This document shows, one piece after another, positions 47,904 to 56,008 of a stretch of DNA of 64,000 nucleotides; position 1 is the first letter of the stretch; each line of letters opens with the position of its first letter. The notes under the pieces were generated by a model that was given only the letters and a program-made list of their open reading frames with translations, searched no databases and was not told the DNA's origin. Location: the NCBI RefSeq assembly GCF_002944405.1, contig NZ_CP024307.1:578501-642500 (forward strand), read 5' to 3'. This DNA comes from Sinorhizobium fredii (GTDB lineage Bacteria; Pseudomonadota; Alphaproteobacteria; Rhizobiales; Rhizobiaceae). Both the position numbers and the translations under genes were made by a program.

Positions 47904-48677
47904 ATGGAAATGGCCCAGCAAGTACCGCTCGATCCACATGGTCGCGCCGAGAACCCGCCGAGCAACACGGCAAATGACGACGGCACTCTGCAGCTGTGCT
48001 CCGACGTCGCTTACCGGCGCCTTGGCATTGTCAATGTCGTGTTCTTCGGAAGCCCGGGTGCCGGCGACCGCAAGTGGGTTCTGATCGACGCCGGAGTGAT
48101 GGGGACGACCGGCCTCATTACCCGGGCCGCCGAGGAACGTTTCGGTGCAAAATCACGGCCGGCCGCAATTGTGATGACGCATGGACACTTCGACCACGTC
48201 GGCGCTCTCGAAGAGATTTCCGACCTGGAGGGGGCGTGGCATTCCGACTGGCATCCGCTCGACGGTGTGCTGGAAAACCTCGGATGGTTCGGTAAGCGTT
48301 TCAGGCCGGATATGCGCGAATGCACTGTTGTTTCGCATGGGACGGCGGCGGCTCATCGCCATCGATCCGGCGAGAATACCAGTTCGCTTGGCGCTTCGTT
48401 TCCAAAACATCGGCAGCACGGGCGCCGCGAGACACCTGTTTCGTGCCTCATGCGCGGACTTCGGGCGAAGGGCCCTGTGGCTTCGCTGACGACCATGCCG
48501 TTATACGGCGTGGTGAGTGCCGCCATGATCTATGACGACCAGCCCATCGTCGACTACTTTCGCCGGATCGATGAGCAAAGGATCATGGGGGCGATGACGG
48601 TCAGCGGTGACGACCGGATCTACTTCTTCGAACTCGAGCGGGTGGATGAGCCTTTACAGCGCCACGCATCCAATTAG
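47904..48677 (+). CDS. Chimera: metallo-beta-lactamase-fold N-half joined to DUF4334 (GXWXG) protein
   Basis: ATG 47904 with GGAAGGAGG upstream. Residues 1-107 are the start of an MBL-fold hydrolase (IVNVVFFGSP, VLIDAGVMGTTGLI, MTHGHFDHVGALEE). Instead of the rest of that fold, sequence like GXWXG/DUF4334 proteins follows (GAWHSDWHPLDGVLENLGWFGKRF, later VSAAMIYDDQPIVDYFRRIDE). Inside the second part the best match lies in another frame between about 48318 and 48480 (LIAIDPARIPVRLALRFQN), so compensating shifts seem present. Only the first two metal-ligand His of the MBL motif remain, so hydrolase activity is unlikely. Probably a deletion fusion; the frame remains open throughout. Confidence 0.6.
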   Translation: MEMAQQVPLDPHGRAENPPSNTANDDGTLQLCSDVAYRRLGIVNVVFFGSPGAGDRKWVLIDAGVMGTTGLITRAAEERFGAKSRPAAIVMTHGHFDHVGALEEISDLEGAWHSDWHPLDGVLENLGWFGKRFRPDMRECTVVSHGTAAAHRHRSGENTSSLGASFPKHRQHGRRETPVSCLMRGLRAKGPVASLTTMPLYGVVSAAMIYDDQPIVDYFRRIDEQRIMGAMTVSGDDRIYFFELERVDEPLQRHASN

Positions 48678-48738
48678 ACGCGTCACGGTAGCACTTTGAA
48701 TTACTGCCAGCTGAATAGCTGCCCGCGGCAGTAATCAC

Positions 48739-48993
48739 CTATCGCCGAGCATCCGTTTTCGAGGACGGCTTTTTCGTGCGCGGTCGCCCGGCTGCGGCAG
48801 GACGTTCGCCAAGCTCGGCCTCGGCTGCATCCCTCTCCAACCTGAGTTGTCTCAGTCGGGCCGTTTTCTTCTCTCTCGCCAGCGCTTCCTGTTCCATGAT
48901 TGCCCGACAGGCGAGAGTTGCCTGATCGACAGCGTGGTTCGAGGCGACTTTCTTGCTCGGCTTGAACGGATCACTTCGGCCAACATCTTTCAT
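48739..48993 (-). CDS. Small charged hypothetical protein
   Basis: 84 residues: a polar N-terminus (DPFKPSKKVAS), a charged helix (MEQEALAREKKTARLRQLRLERD) and a Lys/Arg-rich tail (GRPRTKKPSSKT). Similar short basic proteins are common in rhizobia, but I do not know the function. It could bind nucleic acid through the tail. Confidence 0.6.
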   Translation of the reverse strand: MKDVGRSDPFKPSKKVASNHAVDQATLACRAIMEQEALAREKKTARLRQLRLERDAAEAELGERPAAAGRPRTKKPSSKTDARR

Positions 48994-49051
48994 TGCCTTC
49001 TCCTTCGTGAGGTCGGGAACGCTGAAGCCCAGGTCATCACGACGGGCGACA

Positions 49052-49261
49052 TCAAAGTGCGCGGAGGTTGTCCGCAGAACTCTTGCCCGACCTGCGGTCC
49101 TGAGTGATTTCGAAACTTACCTTTTGGCCGTCTTTGAGAGTGGAGAGGCCGGCACGCTCTACCGCCGAGATATGCACGAAGACATCCTGACCGCCGTCAT
49201 CAGGCTGGATGAAGCCAAAGCCCTTGGTGCTGTTGAACCACTTTACCGTTCCAGAAGCCAT
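49052..49261 (-). CDS. Cold-shock protein (CspA family)
   Basis: 69-residue OB-fold RNA chaperone with [24 protein letters not shown] and [12 protein letters not shown]. The ATG at 49261 is the family start. It differs clearly from the copy at 32117, so the two are distinct paralogues. Confidence 0.95.
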   Translation of the reverse strand: MASGTVKWFNSTKGFGFIQPDDGGQDVFVHISAVERAGLSTLKDGQKVSFEITQDRRSGKSSADNLRAL

Positions 49262-49375
49262 GTAGCGTCCTTTTCAAGTCAGAGAGGATTGCCCTAGGCG
49301 ATCCGAGAAAGCTAATCTTTCATGAAGTCGCGATCGAGCGCAACGGCATAAGATGTAGTGTCACTCGTCAACTGC

Positions 49376-49459
49376 TTAGTACCAGCGTCCCCGGCCGTAC
49401 CAGCCGCCACCCAATAGGATAAGAACAAGGATGATGATTAAGAGCGTCGTGATATCCAT
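49376..49459 (-). CDS. Tiny DUF3309-like membrane peptide
   Basis: 27-residue protein: one hydrophobic helix (TTLLIIILVLILLGGG) followed by WYGRGRWY. AGGAGACCGAG gives a good ribosome site before ATG 49459. Similar Gly/aromatic-ended one-helix peptides (DUF3309 type) are frequent in rhizobia. A longer frame reaching 49609 is not needed. Confidence 0.6.
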   Translation of the reverse strand: MDITTLLIIILVLILLGGGWYGRGRWY

Positions 49460-50058
49460 CTCGGTCTCCTGAAGTACCTGGTCGATTTCACCGCGCTTGA
49501 CGATGGGTACTTCGATTGACGGAAACGTCCAAGCAAGAAGGTTTGTTCCACGCTCGGGAGCGGAGGCTTGGCCGAACGGCTGGAACCATGAGCTCTTGGG
49601 CCGGTCCAATATGTCGAGCCCGTTCCATTTTCATTTATCGCCGTTTCCGGCGGCAACGGGGTCAAACACGCGCTGGCGCGGCTCCAGGTCTTCTCAATGT
49701 GACCGGAAGTGCCCGGCCAGCTGTCTGCGGTCGCAAGGCTTCATTGAATTTACACTCTTGAGCAGGGAAGGGCCCTGCCCCGGGGCAGGGCCTTTCATTT
49801 GAAGCACTCAAAATATCCAGTATTAACTAGCGAGGCAAGAAAATATTCTTGCGCAAAAAAGTATACTTCGTAAATTTTCCTAAAAATTCCCGAAATATCC
49901 GCCCTCGCAGACAGGAGATTACACAATAACAGGTGTATATCAATAAAAAATTAGGGGTTTATATTAAGTCATATTAATGGAGGCGAGAGCGCACGCTACC
50001 CGAGGAGGGTTGATGGTAGTCCCCGGTCGCGCAATCTGCTGTAGAGCGAGCAAGTGAT
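49460..50058. other. Non-coding spacer with strong AT-rich segment
   Basis: No gene supported. From about 49800 to 49980 the sequence is far more AT-rich than the rest of the window and contains small palindromes (AAGAAAATATTCTT, AGTATACT). It lies downstream of the protease gene and before the DUF3309-like gene. A hairpin sits at 49771-49792. Confidence 0.5.
49771..49792 (+). terminator. Rho-independent-like terminator
   Basis: Perfect 11-base inverted repeat (GGCCCTGCCCC / GGGGCAGGGCC) followed by TTTCATTT. It points to a plus-strand transcript ending here, although no plus-strand gene was recognised just upstream, so a short RNA is possible. On the other strand the tail is less T-rich. 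Confidence 0.6.
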
Positions 50059-51441
50059 CTAAGAAGCTTTTTCGCAGAGCGACCGCGCGTTCAGGAGGCC
50101 CCAGCCGAAGACTGGATCCTTGCCCGGATCGCCGAGGTCTTCGACGTTGCCGGCGAGCCTCTCGCGGATCAGCGCAGGGCCGAGTTTCGGCTCCGACGCC
50201 TTCATCAACGCCACCGCGGCGGTGACGAACGGTGCGGCGAAGGAGGTGCCGGTTTTCGGACGAGCTCCGGTGATCGACGCCGCCGTCCAGACGGCCACAC
50301 CGGGAGCAGCAAAGTCGATGTGGTCGCCGCGTCCGGCGCGCCTGTAGGGTCGCTTGCTCTTGTCCGTCGCTGTCACGGCGATGACCTCTTCGTAAGCGGC
50401 GGGGTAAACCGGCTCCGCTCTCGGGCCGCCATTGCCGGCCGCGGCCACCAGGATGATGCCGCGTTCGCCCGCCTTCTTCACCACCTGTTCGAGCAGCCGA
50501 TTGGGCGGCCCGGCGAGGCTGAGATTGATGAGCTGCACTTCGCGCGCGGCAAGGAGGTCGAGAGCACGCACCAGATCGAACGCGCCGGAGCGGTCGTCTT
50601 GCCTCGTGGCCCGGTGAAAAGCATCCACGGCGATCAGGTCACCGCCCGGAATGAGACCGGGCGTGCGGCTCGTCGTGGACCCGACGAGCAGAGCCGCGAT
50701 CGCGGTACCGTGCTGCTTCCCCGACTGAGGCAAGCTTTCATCGGCAAGGCGGATGATTTCGATATCGCTTCCTTCGAAGGCGTCGTGCTCGGGGTTGATG
50801 GCAGTATCCACGAGGCCGATCGTAACTGTGCCGCTGCAAGCGCTCGGTCGATCGTAAGCCGAGGGCCAGCCGATGACGCTGCGCGCCAGGCAGTCCCCCC
50901 GCGCGCAATGCTCTGCGCCCCGTTCCGGGCGGAAGTAATGGTTGAAGTCGATGCTGGCCTCTGGCGCAAGGGTCTGCGCCCGCGCTCTCGCAGCGTCCAG
51001 GGTCATCCTCGCGGGGATGCGAAACTTGACGATTTCGCTATCGAGCATCGTCACCGTGCCGCGGTCGACGACCTCGAAGCCCGCTTCGGCCAGTTGCGTG
51101 AGTTGAGCCGCGCTGAAACCGAAACCGACGATCTCATCCGGTGCTCGTGCCGGAACGGCGGGTGCGGGAGCAGGCGCGCGCCGGGCGATGTGTCGGCGCG
51201 GGAAGAGGCCGCGGAACGGGAGCAGGCTCCTGCCGCCGTTCCACCCTGCACCGGACCGGTAGGATCCGGAGCGCCCAGATCTGCTGCCTCCCTCATCGTC
51301 GTCATCGTCATCGTCGGCCAGGGCCGCTTTGGCTCCGAGGATTTCCAACGTCGTTTCGCTGCCGGAAACCATGGCGTCGCCCGCGACGAGGGCGATTGCC
51401 GTAAGGGACATGACCAGAATGTTTCTCAGCGGGGTCGCCAT
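50059..51441 (-). CDS. Secreted subtilisin-like (S8) serine protease
   Basis: 460 residues. Signal peptide of about 45 residues ends near AKAALA and is followed by a run of seven Asp and a Gly/Ser/Arg-rich linker. A prodomain-like part (FSAAQLTQLAEAGFEVVDRG) precedes the catalytic domain: Asp in IGLVDTAIN, His in QHGTAIAALLVG, the oxyanion Asn in AAAGNGG, and Ser in GTSFAAPFVTAAVAL. All triad residues are present. ATG 51441 has GAGG upstream; the longer frame to 52206 is antisense to the sigma gene. It is divergent from the ECF sigma factor (135 bases between starts), suggesting a shared regulatory region. Confidence 0.93.
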   Translation of the reverse strand: MATPLRNILVMSLTAIALVAGDAMVSGSETTLEILGAKAALADDDDDDDEGGSRSGRSGSYRSGAGWNGGRSLLPFRGLFPRRHIARRAPAPAPAVPARAPDEIVGFGFSAAQLTQLAEAGFEVVDRGTVTMLDSEIVKFRIPARMTLDAARARAQTLAPEASIDFNHYFRPERGAEHCARGDCLARSVIGWPSAYDRPSACSGTVTIGLVDTAINPEHDAFEGSDIEIIRLADESLPQSGKQHGTAIAALLVGSTTSRTPGLIPGGDLIAVDAFHRATRQDDRSGAFDLVRALDLLAAREVQLINLSLAGPPNRLLEQVVKKAGERGIILVAAAGNGGPRAEPVYPAAYEEVIAVTATDKSKRPYRRAGRGDHIDFAAPGVAVWTAASITGARPKTGTSFAAPFVTAAVALMKASEPKLGPALIRERLAGNVEDLGDPGKDPVFGWGLLNARSLCEKAS

Positions 51442-51576
51442 CTCAGAACCTCGATCTTGCTTGAAGCACGAGAGTGCATTTCTTGGACAGACGGGCGGGT
51501 GCCTGTAGATTGAATGGGAACGGCTGAGTCGTCGATCTATTCCCATTTCTCGTCCAAATTGTGGAGTTTCGGGGTC

Positions 51577-52119
51577 ATGAGCGTTGCGGTGAAGGATGTC
51601 GGTGAACGCCTCATAGCGTTTCTGCCCAATCTGCGCCGCTTCGCCGTATCGCTCTGCCGCTCGCGTGATGTCGCCGACGACCTCGTTCAGGCGGCTTGTG
51701 AACGGGCGCTGGCAAGCGCCGACCGCTTCGAGCCGGGCACACGCTTCGACGCATGGATGTTTCGCATCCTCCGCAATTTGTGGATCGACCAGGTGCGCAG
51801 GCAGAAAACCGCGGGCATTCAGGACGATATCTCCGAACGCCAGGACATTGCCGGCTCGTCCGGGGAGGGCGAAGCCGAGGCGCGCCTGACGCTCAAGACC
51901 GTGGCGGAAGCGATCGGAGAGTTGCCGGAGGAGCAGCGGGAGGTGCTCATCCTCGTCTGCGTCGAGGAGCTTTCCTATCGCGAGACGGCCGGTGTCCTCG
52001 ACATCCCAATAGGAACGGTAATGAGCCGGCTGGCGAGGGCCCGCAAGAGTCTCGCCGAGACTGCGGGAATAACGACAAAGAGCGCCCGTTCTCACGTGAT
52101 GAAGGACGTAGAGGAATGA
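51577..52119 (+). CDS. ECF-family RNA polymerase sigma factor
   Basis: 180 residues. Region 2 (LRRFAVSLCRSRDVADDLVQAACERAL through FDAWMFRILRNLWID) and region 4 (LPEEQREVLILVCVEELSYRETAGVLDIPIGTVMSRLARARKSL) are clear; sigma 3 and the large N-terminal domain are absent, as in ECF factors. ATG 51577 begins the conserved part. Its stop overlaps the start of a gene with a cytoplasmic zipper-like N-terminus and one TM helix, the usual anti-sigma arrangement. A GGAAC at 51519-51523 upstream could be a -35 element for autoregulation, but no matching -10 is convincing. Confidence 0.93.
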   Translation: MSVAVKDVGERLIAFLPNLRRFAVSLCRSRDVADDLVQAACERALASADRFEPGTRFDAWMFRILRNLWIDQVRRQKTAGIQDDISERQDIAGSSGEGEAEARLTLKTVAEAIGELPEEQREVLILVCVEELSYRETAGVLDIPIGTVMSRLARARKSLAETAGITTKSARSHVMKDVEE

Positions 52120-52907
52120 CCAGGACGGATTTCTCCGATGAGACACTGATGCGCTTCGCCGACGGCGAGCTTGATGCCGAGACCTCCGCTGAGGTCGAGC
52201 GGGCAATGGAAACCGACGACGAACTTGTCGCGCGGGTGGGCCTATTCATCGAAACGCGTCAGGCGGCGAAGACCGCCATGAAACCGCTACTCGAAGAACC
52301 CTTGCCGGCCGAACTCAAGTCCGCCGTCGAGAGGATGGTCGCGGAAAAGGCTTTGGCGCAGAATGCATCGGGCCCCAGGGTGCTGTCTTTCCCGCATCGG
52401 GCCGCAAACGATCGGCCGATAAGCAGCTGGGCCGCACCCATCGCCGCCTCTGTTGTGGCCCTCATCGCCGGGTTCGGTGGATATTGGCTGGGCCGCGGTG
52501 GCGAAGCGGCGCCATCCAATGTGCTGCCACTCGCGGCCCTGAGCAAACCGGCGCTCGACGAGGCGCTCGTAACGGTCGCCTCCGGTGCCGAAACGCAATT
52601 GCCCGGTTCCGACCAGCGCTTTCGTGCCATTGCGACATTCCGCGACAATTCACAGGCGCTCTGCCGCGAATTCGAAGTGGATTCGGCCGACCGCTCGACG
52701 GTGGTTTCCGTTGCCTGTCTTGCCGGCACCGAATGGCGCGTGACTTTCGCCGTCGCCGCACAAGGCGGCAGCGATGGCTATGCGCCGGCATCATCCCTCG
52801 AAACCCTCGACTCCTATCTGACGGCGGTTGGCGCCGGGCAGCCACTCGAGGCAGCGGAAGAAGCCAAGGTACTTGGCGATCTCCGTCAAAAAAGCGAAGC
52901 GAACTAA
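52116..52907 (+). CDS. Probable anti-sigma factor (single-pass membrane protein)
   Basis: 263 residues. The cytoplasmic N-terminus (DETLMRFADGELDAETSAEVERAMETDDEL) resembles the anti-sigma/zinc-finger-like domain but lacks the Cys/His zinc ligands. One transmembrane helix lies at about 110-130 (WAAPIAASVVALIAGFGGYWLG). The C-terminal 130 residues are periplasmic with two Cys (ALCREFEV and VACLAG). ATG 52116 overlaps the sigma stop (ATGA). It should hold the sigma factor at the membrane; the protease encoded divergently could act on its periplasmic part, which is inference. Confidence 0.85.
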   Translation: MTRTDFSDETLMRFADGELDAETSAEVERAMETDDELVARVGLFIETRQAAKTAMKPLLEEPLPAELKSAVERMVAEKALAQNASGPRVLSFPHRAANDRPISSWAAPIAASVVALIAGFGGYWLGRGGEAAPSNVLPLAALSKPALDEALVTVASGAETQLPGSDQRFRAIATFRDNSQALCREFEVDSADRSTVVSVACLAGTEWRVTFAVAAQGGSDGYAPASSLETLDSYLTAVGAGQPLEAAEEAKVLGDLRQKSEAN

Positions 52908-52949
52908 AAATCGCGCCGTGGAATAGAGGCAAGCATCGCCCGTTACTCC

Positions 52950-52974
52950 ACCGGACCGAAGAAACCGGTCCGGT
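52950..52974 (+). promoter_or_regulatory. Hairpin between anti-sigma gene and NSSS-repeat gene
   Basis: ACCGGACCG (52950-52958) and CGGTCCGGT (52966-52974) form a perfect 9-base-pair stem with a 7-base loop, just before the Shine-Dalgarno AGGAG (52982) of the NSSS-repeat gene. No T-tract follows, so it may be an RNA-stability element, processing site or attenuator that sets the level of the last gene. Confidence 0.6.
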
Positions 52975-52994
52975 CTAAATGAGGAGTAATTGGC

Positions 52995-53369
52995 ATGATC
53001 AAGAATTGGGCAAATACCGCGCTCGCCGCCGGATTGGCGGCATTCGTGGGCTCTGCCGCCGAGGCGAGCCAGCAGCCGCGGATCCTTCCTGATGGCGCGA
53101 ACCCGCAGAGGCAGAGCAGCCACGCGACCGGCCGCACGGACGGCGAGATCATCGTTGCCGGCAACAGTTCATCCAACTCGAGTTCCAATTCATCGAGCAA
53201 TTCCAGTTCCAACTCGTCTTCGAACAGTTCGTCGAATTCGAGCTCGAACTCCTCTTCGAACAGCTCCTCGAACTCGAGCTCGAACTCGTCCTCGAACAGT
53301 TCGTCCAACTCGAGCTCGAACAGCTCCGGTCGGGACTATCGTCCCGGCAAGCTGTGGCGGGTGCGCTGA
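52995..53369 (+). CDS. Secreted NSSS-tetrapeptide repeat protein
   Basis: 124 residues. A signal peptide of about 24 residues (ANTALAAGLAAFVGSAAEAS) is followed by a short polar part, then 13 perfect Asn-Ser-Ser-Ser units plus a partial one (about residues 57-111), and a basic tail (GRDYRPGKLWRVR). AGGAG precedes the ATG. The repeat is 12 bases at the DNA level but uses all six Ser codons, so the peptide pattern is kept while the DNA has diverged. It is last in the sigma/anti-sigma unit. Role unknown: a flexible, polar, possibly glycosylated surface polymer or a substrate of the adjacent protease are guesses. Confidence 0.8.
   Translation: MIKNWANTALAAGLAAFVGSAAEASQQPRILPDGANPQRQSSHATGRTDGEIIVAGNSSSNSSSNSSSNSSSNSSSNSSSNSSSNSSSNSSSNSSSNSSSNSSSNSSSNSSGRDYRPGKLWRVR
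53163..53327 (+). repeat. 12-base tandem repeat encoding NSSS
   Basis: Thirteen full 12-base units (53163-53318) plus a partial one. Units differ by Ser codon choice (TCG, AGC, AGT, TCC, TCA, TCT) while every unit encodes NSSS. Such arrays can change length by slippage. Confidence 0.9.
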
Positions 53370-53386
53370 ATACGCACGGCAAAGGA

Positions 53387-53415
53387 AGCGGGGCCGGATG
53401 GATGCCGGCCCCGCT
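53387..53415 (+). terminator. Hairpin terminator after NSSS-repeat gene
   Basis: AGCGGGGCCGG (53387-53397) pairs perfectly with CCGGCCCCGCT (53405-53415) around a 7-base loop; the tail CATTATGTG is only mildly T-rich. It lies 18 bases after the stop codon and also faces the convergent DUF6065-like gene, so it may serve both. Confidence 0.75.
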
Positions 53416-53431
53416 CATTATGTGTAACGCT

Positions 53432-54145
53432 TCAACGAGCAGCGCGGGCCGCCTTTCGATACCATCCCTGCCCGGCGATTGTGTTCCGATAGATCGTCTC
53501 GCGCTCGACGGCCTCCCGTCGGGTTTCGGCGCGAATTTCCGCCGTCACGGCTGCGTCCACTCGGCGAAACGGTATCACCTGAACGAGCGGCGTTCCCTTC
53601 TCGATGACATAGAGGCCGTCCGGCGCCGTGGCAAAGAAGGGGAAATGGATGTTGGCGGCGTAGCTATCGGTGTCGACGATGCCCGCGACGCATTCGAATG
53701 GCTGCCCCGGACGGTTGAGCGGCGGCAGGAAAAGGCAGCTCCAGCCAGGCGGCGTTCGTATTGACCAGTAGTTGTGAAACTTGCAAGGGGGAGAGGGCTC
53801 ACGTGGGTTTCCCGCCACCTGATGGGCCCCGTGATTGCTGACCATGACGCGGTCGAACTCCCATCCTGCTTCGACACTGCGGCCGCCGTCCTTGATCTCC
53901 AGCCTGACGGTGGCGGCGATCGGCAGAATCCACCCGGCGGCCATCGCATCAAGAAAAGGCATGCAGCGCTTGGCGGTTAGGCCATTGTTGTTGGTCGACA
54001 AGTGGTCTTTATCAATCGCCGGCAGCTTTCGGAACCAATCCGGCAGGGCCGACTTGGCCGGCACAGGCGGCGCGATGACGCCTTGGTCTTCCGGCCGGCA
54101 GAGAAAGCGCATGACCCGCGGTTCCTTTTGCAAAATATTCAACAT
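53432..54145 (-). CDS. DUF6065-like protein
   Basis: 237 residues, soluble, with PEDQGVIAPPVPAKSALPDWFRKLP near the start and IRTPPGWSCLFLPPLNRPG followed by AANIHFPFFATAPDGLYVIEKGTPLVQVIPF. This resembles the DUF6065 family as I remember it, which includes cupin-like proteins of unknown role. Intact and monocistronic; convergent with the NSSS-repeat unit. Confidence 0.6.
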   Translation of the reverse strand: MLNILQKEPRVMRFLCRPEDQGVIAPPVPAKSALPDWFRKLPAIDKDHLSTNNNGLTAKRCMPFLDAMAAGWILPIAATVRLEIKDGGRSVEAGWEFDRVMVSNHGAHQVAGNPREPSPPCKFHNYWSIRTPPGWSCLFLPPLNRPGQPFECVAGIVDTDSYAANIHFPFFATAPDGLYVIEKGTPLVQVIPFRRVDAAVTAEIRAETRREAVERETIYRNTIAGQGWYRKAARAAR

Positions 54146-54214
54146 TCCGATTTCTCCAGTTCGAGTGGCTCGGGAGAAACGGTGCGACGCGACTTCTATT
54201 CCCTCGGGTAAATT

Positions 54215-56008
54215 CTACGCATCAGTCGACTTTCCGACCGCGGAGGCCCGAATGGCATGGCGTTCCCTGCCGGTGCCGTCGATCGGCTGCAGCATCCTGC
54301 GAAATTCATCCCGTTTCTCGTGGATCGATGCAATCACGAGGCCCATCGGAATGCCGATGTCGACGAGCACGGCTTGCGAGAGCTGCAGGCTTGCCTCGAT
54401 GTTCTCCGGCACGGCATCCGTGACTTTCAGCTCGTACAATTCCGTCGCGTGCACCGCATCGCGCGCGCGGGCGACAATGGTCAGATCCGGCCGTTCGGAT
54501 CGCGCAGCACGGACGATCGACTCGACCGCGTCGGGATCGTCAATCGTTACGACGAGTGCGCGGGCGCTTTGAATTCCGCAACGCCGAAGCAGCTCGATGC
54601 GGGTGGCATCGCCATAAAAGATCGTATCTCCGCGCGCTCGCTGTCTGGCGACCAGCACGGGATCGGCATCGATCGCCAGGAATTTCAATTCATGCCGTGA
54701 GAGCATCTCGGCGACCAATTGCCCGACGCGGCCGTAACCGACGACGATCACGCGCTCGGGGTCGTCGTCATGTTGTGGCGTCAGCCCTGCGAACTGAGCT
54801 TCATCCATCCTGGCATAGGCAGCACCTCGGCCCACGATGCGGATCAGCATCGGAATTGCTATCATCGTCAAGATCGCCGCGACCGTTGCCGTGGCGCTGG
54901 CTTCAGCAGGGACGGCATTGCCGGCAACGGCGGCACCGATAAGGATCAGCGCGAACTCGCCGCCGGGACCAAGGATGATTGCCAACTCGCCGGCGCCCCG
55001 GTTTGACAGGCCCATCAGGCGCGCGATCGGGAACAGGATGGCCGCCTTGATGGCGAAGAAGCCGATCGCGACACCAAGTGTAGGGATCGGGTTCGCAATG
55101 ATTTCCGATAGGTCGAGACGGGCTCCGACAGAGACGAAGAAAAGGCCGAGCAGAAGCCCCTGGAAGGGCTGGATCGTCACCTCGATCTGCCGACGATACT
55201 CGGTTTCGGCCAACAGCAGCCCGGCGATGAAGGCGCCCAGGGCCATGGACTGGCCGCTAAGCGCCGTGACAAGGCCGGAGCCGATCACGACCAGGAGGCA
55301 TGCAGCGACGAACAGTTCGCCGCTTTTTGTCGCCGCAACCAGCTTGAACAGGGGGCGAAGAACCAGACGACCCAGCCCGGCCATCGCGATCAGCGCCAGT
55401 GCGGCAGGCGCCAGCGCGTACAGCAAGCCGGCGCCGAGCCCACTTCCCCCGCGTGCACCCAGCATCATCACCATGAACAGGAGCGGCGCCACGGCGAGGT
55501 CCTGAAAGAGCAGCACGGCGAAGCCGGCGCGTCCAACCGCGGTGTTCAGCAGTTTGCGCTCGACAAGCGACGGCAGAATGATCGCTGTCGAAGACATCGC
55601 CAGCGCGCTGCCGAGCACGACCGCTGAAGCTGGCGTTTGACCCAGAAGGCCCGCAACGCCTGCCAGGATCGCTGTCGTGGCGAAAAGCTGCAATCCCCCC
55701 AGCCAGAAGACCAGCCTGCGCATCAGCAGCAAGCGGTTCCACGACAGCTCGAGCGCGATCATGAAGAGAAGAAACGCAACACCGAATTCGGCCAGATGGG
55801 TGATCTGCCCGACTTCCGTTATGGATATTGCCGAGAGCCACGGTACGTCTCTGGCAAGTGCTCCGAGACCGAAAGGGCCAAGCACGATGCCGGCGGCCAA
55901 AAATCCGAAGACCGGGCTCAACTTCAACCGCCCGAACAAAGGCACGATGACGCCGGCCGTCGCTAGAAACAGCAGAAGCTCCTTGTAGTTTTCAGTTTCC
56001 GGCGTCAT
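54215..56008 (-). CDS. CPA2 monovalent cation:proton antiporter with TrkA-N domain (KefB-like)
   Basis: 597 residues. Residues about 1-390 hold some 12-13 transmembrane helices of the Na/H exchanger fold (GPFGLGAL, ALELSWNRLLLMRRLVF, VLGSALAMSSTAIILPSLVER). The C-terminal part is a RCK/TrkA-N domain with VVGYGRVGQLVAEML and YGDATRIELLRRCG. It probably exports K+ or Na+ in exchange for protons, gated by nucleotide. No KefF/KefG-like subunit is adjacent. Upstream on the same strand lie the TIGR02587/TIGR02588 genes. Confidence 0.93.
   Translation of the reverse strand: MTPETENYKELLLFLATAGVIVPLFGRLKLSPVFGFLAAGIVLGPFGLGALARDVPWLSAISITEVGQITHLAEFGVAFLLFMIALELSWNRLLLMRRLVFWLGGLQLFATTAILAGVAGLLGQTPASAVVLGSALAMSSTAIILPSLVERKLLNTAVGRAGFAVLLFQDLAVAPLLFMVMMLGARGGSGLGAGLLYALAPAALALIAMAGLGRLVLRPLFKLVAATKSGELFVAACLLVVIGSGLVTALSGQSMALGAFIAGLLLAETEYRRQIEVTIQPFQGLLLGLFFVSVGARLDLSEIIANPIPTLGVAIGFFAIKAAILFPIARLMGLSNRGAGELAIILGPGGEFALILIGAAVAGNAVPAEASATATVAAILTMIAIPMLIRIVGRGAAYARMDEAQFAGLTPQHDDDPERVIVVGYGRVGQLVAEMLSRHELKFLAIDADPVLVARQRARGDTIFYGDATRIELLRRCGIQSARALVVTIDDPDAVESIVRAARSERPDLTIVARARDAVHATELYELKVTDAVPENIEASLQLSQAVLVDIGIPMGLVIASIHEKRDEFRRMLQPIDGTGRERHAIRASAVGKSTDA

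Noticed and set aside
51442..52206. N-terminal extension of the protease frame on the minus strand
   Set aside because: Lies antisense to the ECF sigma gene; the signal peptide at 51441 gives the true start.
52943..53308. Minus-strand acidic repeat protein (FELEFDELFE pattern)
   Set aside because: Reverse reading of the 12-base NSSS repeat; no ribosome site or signal.
53163..53327. CRISPR-like array
   Set aside because: Units are contiguous 12-base codon repeats with no spacers; it is a coding tandem repeat.
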